Shown: positions 1 to 5,988 of the stretch, in pieces
Numbering within the stretch: the first letter of the stretch is position 1
How the letters are laid out: every line of letters starts with the position of its first letter
Translations under genes and position numbers: made by a program
The notes under the pieces: model-generated
Database searches by the model: none
What the model saw: the letters and a program-made list of their open reading frames with translations, nothing else
Told to the model about the DNA's origin: nothing
From: Gemmatimonadota bacterium
GTDB taxonomy: Bacteria; Gemmatimonadota; Gemmatimonadetes; Gemmatimonadales; Gemmatimonadaceae
DNA: 9,391 bases
Assembly: GCA_003142495.1 (NCBI GenBank)
Contig: PLMM01000395.1
Span: forward strand, 1 to 9,391
Direction: 5' to 3'

Positions 1-555
1 CCGTGGTACGTGCAGCGCAATCTGCTTTTGCTGATGGCGCGACTCGAGACGTGGCCGAAGATGTTCACCCCGCTTCCCTACGCGACGCATCCGGATCCGC
101 GCGTGCGGCGCGAGGCCTACGCGCTGCTGCTTCGCGATCCTTCCACGCGGGGCGAGGCGATCTCGCTCGCGGTGGCGGACATCGATGAGCGCATCGTACG
201 CGCGGCGCTCAACGCGGCGCTCGAGGGCGGCTGTCCGCGCGAGGCGATTGCGGTGCTCACGGAACGGCTGACCGAGCGCACGCTCGACGGGATGATGGCG
301 GTGCTCGCGATCCGCGTGATCGCGCCGGTTCGCCTGCCGATCGTGCTCGAGGTGCTCGTGCGATCGGTGCTGTCGAAGAAGCGGCGCTGGTTCTTCGGCC
401 GGAAGCTCGCGCCGAAGAGTCAGCCGATGCTCGCGGCGCTCACCGCGCTGGCGGCGACGTGGTCGATGGAGCCGATGGCGCAAAAAGTACTTTCGATGGC
501 GGAGCGCGACACGGATCCGGCGGTGCAGAACGCGATTCGCGGACGGCCGCAGTGA
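1..555 (+). CDS. HEAT-repeat protein, C-terminal part (5' end outside window)
   Basis: The reading frame is open from the first base and the first codons (Pro-Trp-Tyr-Val-Gln-Arg-Asn) already resemble the inside of a HEAT helix, so the gene begins upstream; the GTG at 10 is probably not its start. The visible 184 residues are helix-rich with Ala/Leu/Arg periodicity. The clearest repeat is around residues 30-46, with the HPDPRVRREAYALLLRD pattern typical of HEAT/PBS-lyase-like repeats. A weaker one ends the protein (ERDTDPAVQNAIRG). Such solenoids are usually protein-binding scaffolds; no catalytic motif is visible. There is no signal peptide or membrane segment in the visible part, so a cytoplasmic location is likely. 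The stop lies 22 bases before the HD-GYP-like gene, indicating one operon and a possible shared role in nucleotide signalling. The target is unknown. Confidence 0.75.
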   Translation, partial: PWYVQRNLLLLMARLETWPKMFTPLPYATHPDPRVRREAYALLLRDPSTRGEAISLAVADIDERIVRAALNAALEGGCPREAIAVLTERLTERTLDGMMAVLAIRVIAPVRLPIVLEVLVRSVLSKKRRWFFGRKLAPKSQPMLAALTALAATWSMEPMAQKVLSMAERDTDPAVQNAIRGRPQ

Positions 556-577
556 GGGAGCGCGCGGTGAGGCTCCA

Positions 578-1996
578 ATGAGCAGCACGCTGAGCGCACC
601 GGTGAAATTTCTCTCGTCGCTGGCGCAGAGCCTGTCGACGATGATGCTCTATCCGCGCGAACACCCCACGTGGGGGCGCGCGGTGGATGGATCGTTTGCG
701 CATCTCATCGAGCTGCAGCAGGAGAATCCGAATCCGCAGTTCTCCTTCATCGGCACGGATGTGATCTACGGGCAGACGCCGATGCACGACATGAAGGACT
801 GGCCGTGGGCGGAGAAGCTCGCCGGCGTCGGCGTCCAGCGCCTGGAGTTCACCGGCATCGTGATGCGCGAGGAGTACGAGGAGTTTCTCGCGGATGTGCT
901 GACGCGGATCGTGCAGAGCGGCGCGGGCGGCGGAGTGGCAAGCCGCTCGTCGCATACGTCGCGGCTGCACAGCATCAAGTTCGGCGCGGTGACGGTGAGG
1001 GATGAGGAGGAGTGGGAGGAAGGGGATGGCGGCGAGTTTCAGGAGGGTGGAGTCGAGGGTGGAGTAGAAGGGGGTAGTTACGGCGGCGATGGAGCCGGCA
1101 GCGGTGGTGGCGGCGGCAGCGGTGGCGGCGGTGGCGGCGGCACCGGCACCGGCACCGGCACCGGGCGAGGCCGCGGGCGCGGTCGTCGCGGCACCGGTAC
1201 GCGCACACCCACCGGCGACTTCGGCATTCCCTTCGGCCTCGATGAGGAGGCCGGCGCGGTCACCTGGATGTACGAACAGGTTGCGGGGTCCGAGGCCGTT
1301 CCACTCGTAGAAGCGGACGCAGTCGTGCGCTCGCTCACCGTCGCGATGAAGGGCTCGAGCTCGATGATCATCCCGCTGCTGCGCCTCAAGGCCTCCGATC
1401 CATACAACGCGATCCACTCGATCAACGTCGCCGTCCTCACGATGGCGCTCGCCGAATTCCTCGGACTCGGCAGTCGTGACGTGCACGAATTTGGAATGGC
1501 GGCGCTCCTCCACGATCTCGGCATGGCGCGCATTCCGCGCGAGCTGCTGCTCAAGCCGATCGAGCTCACCGTCGAGGAGCGCACCGTGATCGAGCGACAC
1601 ACGATCGAGGGCGCGCGCATCATTCTCTCGAGCGACCGGCGCCAGGAGCTCGCGGCGTGCGTCGCGTACGAGCACCACCTGCGCCCCGACGGCACCGGCT
1701 ATCCGAACCGGCTCTTCCGCCGCCCAACGCACTACGCGAGCAAGCTGGTGCGCGTGTGCAGCGTCTACAATGCGCTTCGTATCGAGCGCGCACACCGCGC
1801 ACCGTATCCCCCGGAGCGCGCGCTGGTGTTCATCGATGAGCGCGCGGGGCGCGAATTCGAGGCCGACATCGCGAACTCATTCACATCGATGATGCGCCGC
1901 CTCGACTCGCAGATCACCGAGATCGATCGCGACACGCGAATAAAGACGCCGACCGCGTCGATGGTCGTGATCCCGGACGACGCGATTCACCACTAA
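578..1996 (+). CDS. HD-GYP-like (HD domain) protein with low-complexity linker and degenerate metal site
   Basis: A 472-residue cytoplasmic protein. Residues 1-115 form a conserved-looking N-terminal module (LSTMMLYPREHP near 19-30). Residues 142-213 are an acidic stretch, then EGGV repeats, then poly-Gly/Ser, Thr-Gly and Arg-Gly runs. Residues 240-445 are an HD-GYP-type domain: His280 as probable first ligand, His312-Asp313 (LLHDLGMARIP), His341, His366-His367 and the DGTGYP signature at 371-376. HD-GYP domains normally hydrolyse cyclic di-GMP at a metal centre. Here the usual HDxGK lysine is Met316, and the later V-x-D-x-x-D-A segment reads VCSVYNAL, so the aspartate ligand is Ser395 and the second Asp is Asn398. 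Activity may therefore be altered or lost, leaving binding or scaffolding. The ATG at 578 follows a GAGG-containing leader and starts the conserved N-terminal module. The gene sits 22 bases after the HEAT-repeat gene, probably in its operon. Domain call is strong; enzymatic activity is uncertain. Confidence 0.88.
   Translation: MSSTLSAPVKFLSSLAQSLSTMMLYPREHPTWGRAVDGSFAHLIELQQENPNPQFSFIGTDVIYGQTPMHDMKDWPWAEKLAGVGVQRLEFTGIVMREEYEEFLADVLTRIVQSGAGGGVASRSSHTSRLHSIKFGAVTVRDEEEWEEGDGGEFQEGGVEGGVEGGSYGGDGAGSGGGGGSGGGGGGGTGTGTGTGRGRGRGRRGTGTRTPTGDFGIPFGLDEEAGAVTWMYEQVAGSEAVPLVEADAVVRSLTVAMKGSSSMIIPLLRLKASDPYNAIHSINVAVLTMALAEFLGLGSRDVHEFGMAALLHDLGMARIPRELLLKPIELTVEERTVIERHTIEGARIILSSDRRQELAACVAYEHHLRPDGTGYPNRLFRRPTHYASKLVRVCSVYNALRIERAHRAPYPPERALVFIDERAGREFEADIANSFTSMMRRLDSQITEIDRDTRIKTPTASMVVIPDDAIHH
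1043..1066 (+). repeat. 12-bp tandem repeat, two copies, coding EGGV
   Basis: Two units of GAGGGTGGAGT(C/A) stand head to tail in the codon frame of the HD-GYP-like gene, giving Glu-Gly-Gly-Val twice and then Glu-Gly-Gly. They differ only in the last base. They lie at the start of the low-complexity linker and look like slippage-type expansion. Confidence 0.85.
1102..1164 (+). repeat. GGC/GGT run followed by four CACCGG hexamers
   Basis: Positions 1102-1140 are almost only GGC, GGT and AGC codons (Gly with an occasional Ser). Positions 1141-1164 are four perfect CACCGG hexamers that encode alternating Thr-Gly. An Arg-Gly run continues to about 1195. All of it is in frame inside the HD-GYP-like gene. 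Perfect hexamers suggest recent slippage, so copy number may vary between strains without breaking the frame. Confidence 0.85.
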
Positions 1997-2021
1997 TGTC
2001 TGGTGCGCGATCGGCGCGCTC

Positions 2022-2049
2022 TTGATTCGCGGCGAATGCGCGATATATC
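2022..2049 (+). promoter_or_regulatory. Candidate sigma70-type promoter for the DUF4440 pair, with a palindrome in the spacer
   Basis: TTGATT (2022-2027) and TATATC (2044-2049) are separated by 16 bases, each matching 4 of 6 consensus positions. They lie in an unusually AT-rich spot of the 100-base gap between the HD-GYP-like gene and the GTG at 2097. Transcription would start near 2056, leaving a leader of about 40 bases. A near-perfect palindrome, ATTCGC-G-GCGAAT (2025-2037), fills the spacer and could be a repressor site. Both are read by eye and unproven. Confidence 0.35.
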
Positions 2050-2096
2050 CAATTGAACGGAGAGACGGCGCGCAGCATCTCGAAAGCAAGGACGTC

Positions 2097-2579
2097 GTGC
2101 GGCCGACATCGAAGAGAAGGCGCTGCCGGGCTGTTTTATGCGCCCTTGCGGTATTTGCCTGTACGCGCGCCTCCGAGCCTGCAAACTCGGCGGCAACCGC
2201 GCTCGATGGGGCCGCGCTCGACAAGTGGGAAGGGGATGCGATCTTGGCATCGCTCTCGCACGACGCCGACTTCTATTCTCAGAATCTCGTGGACGACTGG
2301 TCAGGTGGGTCCAGCGATGGATCCTTCCAAACGAAGTCGATGCTGCTTCGCGAGCTTCGCGACTCCACGAAGCGTGGGCCGACCATGGTGTGTCACTCGC
2401 ACATGACTCTGAGATTCTTCGATCTCACGGCGGTGGTGACCTACATTCGGACCACCGACTCTCACCGCGATGGTAATTGCGTGCAAACTACCGCGATCGA
2501 GACTGATACGTTCGTGAAAACGAACGGTCACTGGCTGCAGATCGCATCGCACACGTCGTCAGCGTCGCGGAGGCCGTGA
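2097..2579 (+). CDS. DUF4440/SnoaL-like (NTF2 fold) exported protein, probable lipoprotein
   Basis: A 160-residue protein when started at the GTG at 2097. This start puts a basic N-region (residues 1-11, RPTSKRRRCR) directly before a hydrophobic core and a lipobox-like VFAC ending at Cys22, preceded by AAGGA at 2088-2092. An upstream in-frame TTG at 2022 would bury the signal and coincides with a candidate -35 box. The mature part fits the small alpha+beta cone of DUF4440/SnoaL-like proteins: DKWEGDAILASLSHDADFY, then LVDDWSG (65-71), and a C-terminal strand pair with FVKTNGHWLQIASH (139-152). No function is established for most exported members; ligand binding or an undefined enzyme role are both possible. 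The Phe at lipobox position -2 is unusual, so plain secretion is an alternative. Its stop overlaps the start of its paralogue. Base composition is less GC-rich than its neighbours. Confidence 0.72.
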   Translation: MRPTSKRRRCRAVLCALAVFACTRASEPANSAATALDGAALDKWEGDAILASLSHDADFYSQNLVDDWSGGSSDGSFQTKSMLLRELRDSTKRGPTMVCHSHMTLRFFDLTAVVTYIRTTDSHRDGNCVQTTAIETDTFVKTNGHWLQIASHTSSASRRP

Positions 2580-3043
2580 AAACGCTCACGCGATTTCAGT
2601 GGTCGAGTACGGCGGCCCTCATTGCGGTGCTCGCCATCGCTACGATGGCATGGCGACACGCACCTGCTGAGGAGGACCGTGCTGCTATTCTGCAATGGGA
2701 ACGCGACGCTGCGGCGGCGAAGCATGCTGGTGACGTCGCCTTCTTCGAGAAGAATCTGATGGATGACTGGACCGGTGGCCTGAGCAGCGGCGCATTCGAG
2801 ACGAAGCAATCACTGATCGCCAGCCTTCGCCACGCCGATGCCATCGAGAAGGACTCGGTTTCAAGCGTTGCTGTTCGCGTGTATGGCGACGCCGCAATCG
2901 CCACGTACTCCAGGAGTTACGAAGTCGTGGTCGACGGTGGTCTACTGCCGAACGAGAGCATCACCACCGAGAGCTTCGTACGATGGGATGGCCGATGGAT
3001 CCAGGTCGCTGCGCATAGCTCTATCGTGAAACCAACTCCGTGA
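2576..3043 (+). CDS. DUF4440/SnoaL-like (NTF2 fold) exported protein, paralogue of the preceding gene
   Basis: A 155-residue protein starting at GTG in a GTGA overlap with the preceding stop, so translation is probably coupled; GGAGG at 2569-2573 is very close to the start. Residues 1-30 form a signal peptide or anchor (MKTLTRFQW, then a hydrophobic stretch at 12-25). There is no lipobox cysteine, so this copy is secreted to the periplasm or held by an uncleaved anchor. The mature part aligns along its length with its neighbour: ILQWERDAAAAKHAGDVAFF, NLMDDWTGG (60-68), ETKQSLIASLRH, RVYGDAAIATY (101-111) and FVRWDGRWIQVAAHSS (134-149). RVYGDxAxxT and the DGRW motif are typical of DUF4440. The pair looks like a tandem duplication that has diverged in localisation. 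Substrate unknown. Confidence 0.8.
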   Translation: MKTLTRFQWSSTAALIAVLAIATMAWRHAPAEEDRAAILQWERDAAAAKHAGDVAFFEKNLMDDWTGGLSSGAFETKQSLIASLRHADAIEKDSVSSVAVRVYGDAAIATYSRSYEVVVDGGLLPNESITTESFVRWDGRWIQVAAHSSIVKPTP

Positions 3044-3049
3044 GCTTCC

Positions 3050-3172
3050 TCATGAGCGTGCTCCAGTCGACTTGCGGATGAAGAGAGAGGTGCCGAGCCA
3101 CTCGGTGAGCGGAGTGGAGATTGCGAGGGGGATGGGGATGAGCTCGAGCTTCCATGTCATTGGCGGTGTCAT
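3050..3172 (-). pseudogene. Truncated VOC/glyoxalase-like gene stub (40 codons) coupled to the ArsR gene
   Basis: The ATG at 3172 overlaps the ArsR stop as ATGA and has a strong AGGAGG six bases upstream, so this was once, or still is, a translated second gene of the operon. The product starts MTPPMTWKLELIPIP. M-x-W-K-L-E-[LV]-x-x-[IV]-P is how many small VOC (glyoxalase/bleomycin-resistance) proteins begin, and ArsR regulators of this type are often followed by VOC or AHSA1 genes. After that the similarity stops, and the frame ends at residue 40, against about 120-150 residues for a VOC protein. No remaining VOC domain is visible in the other frames before the convergent gene ends at 3043, so most of the gene seems deleted. 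It could instead be a genuine small ORF. The family match rests on about ten residues and is tentative. Confidence 0.4.
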
Positions 3173-3561
3173 TTCCTGCCTCCTCGTTTTTTCGCGCGCA
3201 GTGGCTTCTTCTCCTTTGCCTTGAGCTCCTCGAGCAGATCGTCGAGGCGGAGGAAGCTCTTCTCCCAGAATTCGCGATAGCGCTCGAGCCACTCCGTCGC
3301 CTCGGCCAGCGGCTTCGCCTCGAGACGGCGCGGGCGGCGCTGGGCACGGGCGGTGTGCGAGACGAGGCCAGCGCGCTCGAGCACCTTGAGATGCTTGGAG
3401 ATGGCGGGCTGGCTCATGGCGAACGGCTTTGCGAGCTCGGCGACCGACGCATCGCCGGCTGCGAGGCGCGCGAGGATGGCGCGGCGCGTGGGATCGGCGA
3501 GGGCGGCGAAGGTGGCATCGAGCCGCGCGGGGGTCCTTTGTCCATAACCAAATGGTTGCAT
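3169..3561 (-). CDS. ArsR/SdpR-type winged-helix transcriptional repressor
   Basis: A 130-residue DNA-binding protein from the ATG at 3561. Residues 12-34 carry the family opening (LDATFAALADPTRRAILARL). The helix-turn-helix is at about 38-66, with recognition helix MSQPAISKHLKVLERAGLV. Residues 85-112 (EATEWLERYREFWE) form the dimerisation helix seen in ArsR regulators paired with AHSA1 or VOC genes. The tail is lysine/arginine-rich. There is no cysteine, so it cannot be a classical thiolate metal sensor; the signal is unknown. An upstream in-frame ATG (3654) would add 31 residues unlike the family and is rejected. The chosen ATG has no ribosome site and lies six bases past a candidate -10 box, suggesting a leaderless transcript. 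Codons 2-6 lie in one of two operator copies, which points to autorepression. The stop overlaps the next small ORF. Confidence 0.88.
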   Translation of the reverse strand: MQPFGYGQRTPARLDATFAALADPTRRAILARLAAGDASVAELAKPFAMSQPAISKHLKVLERAGLVSHTARAQRRPRRLEAKPLAEATEWLERYREFWEKSFLRLDDLLEELKAKEKKPLRAKKRGGRK

Positions 3562-3573
3562 AACCAAATGGTA
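3543..3573. promoter_or_regulatory. Twin operators AACCA-N2-TGGTT, probable ArsR binding sites
   Basis: A 14-base direct repeat, CATAACCAAATGGT, occurs at 3543-3556 and again at 3559-3572, a period of 16 bases. Each copy contains a dyad AACCA-AA-TGGTT (3546-3557 perfect, 3562-3573 with one mismatch at the last base), the size expected for a winged-helix dimer. The sites straddle the ArsR start codon and overlap the candidate promoters in both directions. Binding by the adjacent ArsR protein is inferred from position. Confidence 0.65.
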
Positions 3574-3583
3574 ATAGTAGAAT
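3556..3583 (+). promoter_or_regulatory. Candidate rightward promoter for the VIT-vWA operon
   Basis: TTGCAT (3556-3561) and TAGAAT (3578-3583) are 16 bases apart. The -10 matches 5 of 6 consensus positions and the -35 only 3 of 6. The outer operator copy occupies the spacer, so ArsR could repress this promoter too. Transcription would begin near 3590, giving a leader of roughly 90 bases before the ATG at 3678. Confidence 0.35.
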
Positions 3584-3596
3584 GGTAGCCCGTCAA
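3568..3596 (-). promoter_or_regulatory. Candidate promoter of the ArsR gene (leaderless)
   Basis: Read on the minus strand, TTGACG (3596-3591) is followed after exactly 17 bases by TACCAT (3573-3568). The -35 matches 5 of 6 consensus positions and the -10 matches 4 of 6. The -10 lies inside the outer operator copy. The expected transcription start falls at or next to the A of the ATG at 3561, which would explain the missing ribosome site. Confidence 0.5.
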
Positions 3597-3677
3597 CCCC
3601 TCTTTCGAGGTTCGAACACCGCGTGTGCAAGTCGTGCGGTGGGCGGCGTCTCATCCTCGACCCAGAGGAGACTACCC

Positions 3678-5984
3678 ATGCGCGCCCCAGCCCTGCTGCT
3701 GCTCCATCTCGCCTTTCCCGCCGCCCTGCTCGCGCAGGGTTGGATCATTCCGCGTCAGCCCGACGTGCCACCACCCGTGTGCTTCGACAGGTGCGTGGCG
3801 CCGAGGCCGGTGGCGCTCGAGCGAACGTCGAGCAATGTGCGAGCGACGCTTGCCGATCATGTGCTTCGCTACGAGGTGGAGGAGACATTCCGCAATCGCG
3901 GCGGCACCGTGCAGGAGGCGGACTACATGTACCCCCTCCCCGCGGGCGCCGCGTTTCAGGAACTGCAGCTGTCGATCAACGGCCAGCTCGTGAGCGGCGA
4001 GATCATGGATGCCGGGCGCGCGCGACAGACGTACGAGGAGATCGTGCGGCGGCAGCGCGATCCGGCGCTCGTCGAGTGGATGGGATATGGATTGCTGCGC
4101 GCGCGAATCTTCCCGATCAATCCCGGTGAGGAGAAGCGCGTGCTCCTGCGCTTTCAGGTGATCGCGCCGCGCGAAGGCGACGCGATTCGCGTCGACTACC
4201 AGCGTGGAAGCGGGCACACGTTCGTCGCGACGGGCTCGCACGACACGCGCGAGTCATCGTTCACGCTGCGCTATCCGAGGTCGGGGCGCTGCAACGCGTA
4301 TTCGCCGACGCAGGAGCTGCAGTCGCGCTCGAGCGGCAGCGAGTGCACGATCGATGTCGGTGGCGAGGGGGCCGCGGTGACGGTGCTGATCCCGGCGCCG
4401 CGATCGGATCGCGCCGCGATCTCGATGCTCGCGAACGCGGATGGCTCGGACGACGGCTTCGCGCTCATCACGCTCACGCCGCCCTCGGCGCCGGCGGCGA
4501 CGGTGCCGCGCGACATCACCTTCGTGCTCGATGTGTCCGGCTCGATGAGCGGGCGCAAGATGGAGCAGGCGCGCGCGGCCGGGCGGCAGCTGCTCGGCAC
4601 GCTCACGAGCAACGATCGCTTTCGCATGATCGACTTCTCGAGTGATGTGCGCACCTTTCGCGATGACTTCGTAAGTGCGACGCCCGCGAATCTCGAGGCG
4701 GCTCGCCACTATCTCGACCAGCTTCAGGCGAACGGCGGCACGAACATCGATGGTGCGCTCGACCGTGCGCTGTCGCAGCCGCGCTATCGCGAGGGGGATG
4801 ACGACGACTACACGGGCGCGCACAACCACCAGATCGTGGCGCGCATGTCGCTCGTGCTCTTCGTCACCGATGGCGAGCCCACTGTGGGCGAGCGCAATCC
4901 CGCGGCGATCGCGGCGCACGCCGCGCGACTCCGCGGCTCGCAGCGCGTCTTCACCTTCGGCCTCGGCGCCGACGTCAACGCGCAGCTCATCGAGCAGCTC
5001 GCGCTCGAGGGGCACGGCACCGCGCAGTTCGTGCGCCCCGACGAAGATGTCGAGCGCGCGGTGGGCGTCGTCGCGTCTCGGCTCACGAGCCCGATCGCGA
5101 GCGACCTGCGTGTGAGCGTACAATGCCGCGGCGATGGTCAGTGCGCGCGGCTCGTGCACGCGCTCCCCGACGGTCCCGTGGATCTGTTCGCGGGGCAGGA
5201 TCTCGTGCTGCTCACTCGCTACACCGGCAGCGGGCCGGCGCGCCTCCTGTTCGACGGCCGGAGCGCGACGGGCCCGGTGCACTGGGAGACGAGCGTCAAC
5301 TTCCCCGACCACGATCGCGACAATGCGTTCGTGCCGAGGCTGTGGGCGACGCGCCGGATCGGCTGGCTGAGTGCCGCGCGCAGGCAGAACGGCGCATCGC
5401 CCGAGGTGGACGATGAGCTGCGCACGCTCGGCGAGCGCTATGGCATTCCGACGGAGCTCACGTCATATCTGGTGCAGGAGCCGCAGACGGTGATGCAGCA
5501 GCGTCCGCGCGATGTGCGCGATGCGGCAATGAACGCACCGATGCCTGCAGCCATGCCCGCGGAGGCGCCGATGGCGAAATTCGAGGCGGCGCGGAAGTCG
5601 ACGGCGCAGCGCGACGCGCAGTCGGTGGGCGCGATGGACAAGATTGCGCTCAACTCGATCGCCGTCGCCGGCGGCGGACACCTTACTGCCGATAGCGAGG
5701 CCCCTCGCGCCGATGAAGCGAAGCGCGCAGGCAATCACCTCTTCGCTCGGCGTGAGGGACGCTGGACCGACATTGCCTTCAAGGACGGAATGAAAGTGGT
5801 GAGAATCAAGGCGTTCACAGCCGCATACTTCAAGGTGCTCGATGCGATACCGGAGTTGCGCGAGTCGTTTGCGGTTGGACAGAAGCTGATCGTGGCCGGC
5901 AGGCAGGTCGCGATCGAGATCACCGACACCGGCGTCGAACAGCTCGGCGACGCGGAGCTGCGCTCACTCAAGGAGCAGTGGTAA
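3678..5984 (+). CDS. Exported VIT-domain and von Willebrand factor A (vWA) protein
   Basis: A 768-residue protein. The ATG at 3678 is chosen because AGAGGAG lies seven bases upstream and a signal peptide follows at once (MRAPALLLLHLAFPAALLA, probable cleavage after Ala19); an in-frame ATG at 3582 would bury both. Residues 45-165 are a VIT domain (YEVEETFRNRGG, ADYMYPLPAGAAF, RARQTYEEIV, INPGEEKRVLLRF). Residues 278-470 are a vWA domain with a complete MIDAS metal site: DVSGS (285-289), Thr355 in GGTNIDGA and Asp398 in FVTDGEP. Residues 470-600 form a beta-rich region. Residues 610-680 are an Ala/Met/Pro-rich linker holding the motif ALNSIAVAGGGHLTA (657-671). Residues 685-768 are a small C-terminal domain (GRWTDIAFKDG). 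It resembles inter-alpha-trypsin inhibitor heavy-chain-type proteins and probably binds other proteins in the periplasm or at the surface. Its stop is 4 bases before the sigma factor gene, which suggests a role in envelope signalling. Ligand unknown. Confidence 0.9.
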   Translation: MRAPALLLLHLAFPAALLAQGWIIPRQPDVPPPVCFDRCVAPRPVALERTSSNVRATLADHVLRYEVEETFRNRGGTVQEADYMYPLPAGAAFQELQLSINGQLVSGEIMDAGRARQTYEEIVRRQRDPALVEWMGYGLLRARIFPINPGEEKRVLLRFQVIAPREGDAIRVDYQRGSGHTFVATGSHDTRESSFTLRYPRSGRCNAYSPTQELQSRSSGSECTIDVGGEGAAVTVLIPAPRSDRAAISMLANADGSDDGFALITLTPPSAPAATVPRDITFVLDVSGSMSGRKMEQARAAGRQLLGTLTSNDRFRMIDFSSDVRTFRDDFVSATPANLEAARHYLDQLQANGGTNIDGALDRALSQPRYREGDDDDYTGAHNHQIVARMSLVLFVTDGEPTVGERNPAAIAAHAARLRGSQRVFTFGLGADVNAQLIEQLALEGHGTAQFVRPDEDVERAVGVVASRLTSPIASDLRVSVQCRGDGQCARLVHALPDGPVDLFAGQDLVLLTRYTGSGPARLLFDGRSATGPVHWETSVNFPDHDRDNAFVPRLWATRRIGWLSAARRQNGASPEVDDELRTLGERYGIPTELTSYLVQEPQTVMQQRPRDVRDAAMNAPMPAAMPAEAPMAKFEAARKSTAQRDAQSVGAMDKIALNSIAVAGGGHLTADSEAPRADEAKRAGNHLFARREGRWTDIAFKDGMKVVRIKAFTAAYFKVLDAIPELRESFAVGQKLIVAGRQVAIEITDTGVEQLGDAELRSLKEQW

Positions 5985-5988
5985 CAGC

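Noticed and set aside
1102..1164. Repeats in the HD-GYP-like gene as a CRISPR or intergenic repeat array
   Set aside because: The units are 6-12 bases without spacers, in frame, and encode a Gly-rich linker.
440..1795. 451-codon minus-strand ORF opposite the HD-GYP-like gene
   Set aside because: It is Arg/His/Ala-rich with no recognisable domain and mirrors a clear HD-GYP-like gene; long antisense frames are expected at this GC content.
2005..2019. GCGCG-ATCGG-CGCGC hairpin after the HD-GYP-like gene as a terminator
   Set aside because: Only a 5-base stem with no T-run after it; alternating GC stretches like this arise often by chance here.
2022..2096. TTG at 2022 as start of the first DUF4440 protein
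   Set aside because: It gives a hydrophilic extension ahead of the signal peptide and coincides with a candidate -35 box; GTG at 2097 has AAGGA upstream.
3098..3117. CCACTC-N8-GAGTGG hairpin as a terminator for the ArsR operon or the DUF4440 pair
   Set aside because: Short stem, long loop, no U-run on either strand, and it lies within the small ORF at 3050-3172.
3562..3654. N-terminal extension of the ArsR protein to an ATG at 3654
   Set aside because: The extra 31 residues do not resemble the family and would place the whole operator/promoter region inside the gene.
3582..3677. N-terminal extension of the VIT-vWA protein to an ATG at 3582
   Set aside because: It would bury a clean signal peptide and ignore the strong AGAGGAG seven bases before the ATG at 3678.
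4254..5312. 352-codon minus-strand ORF opposite the VIT-vWA gene
   Set aside because: Composition is arginine-rich shadow sequence, while the plus strand encodes intact VIT and vWA domains with a full MIDAS motif.
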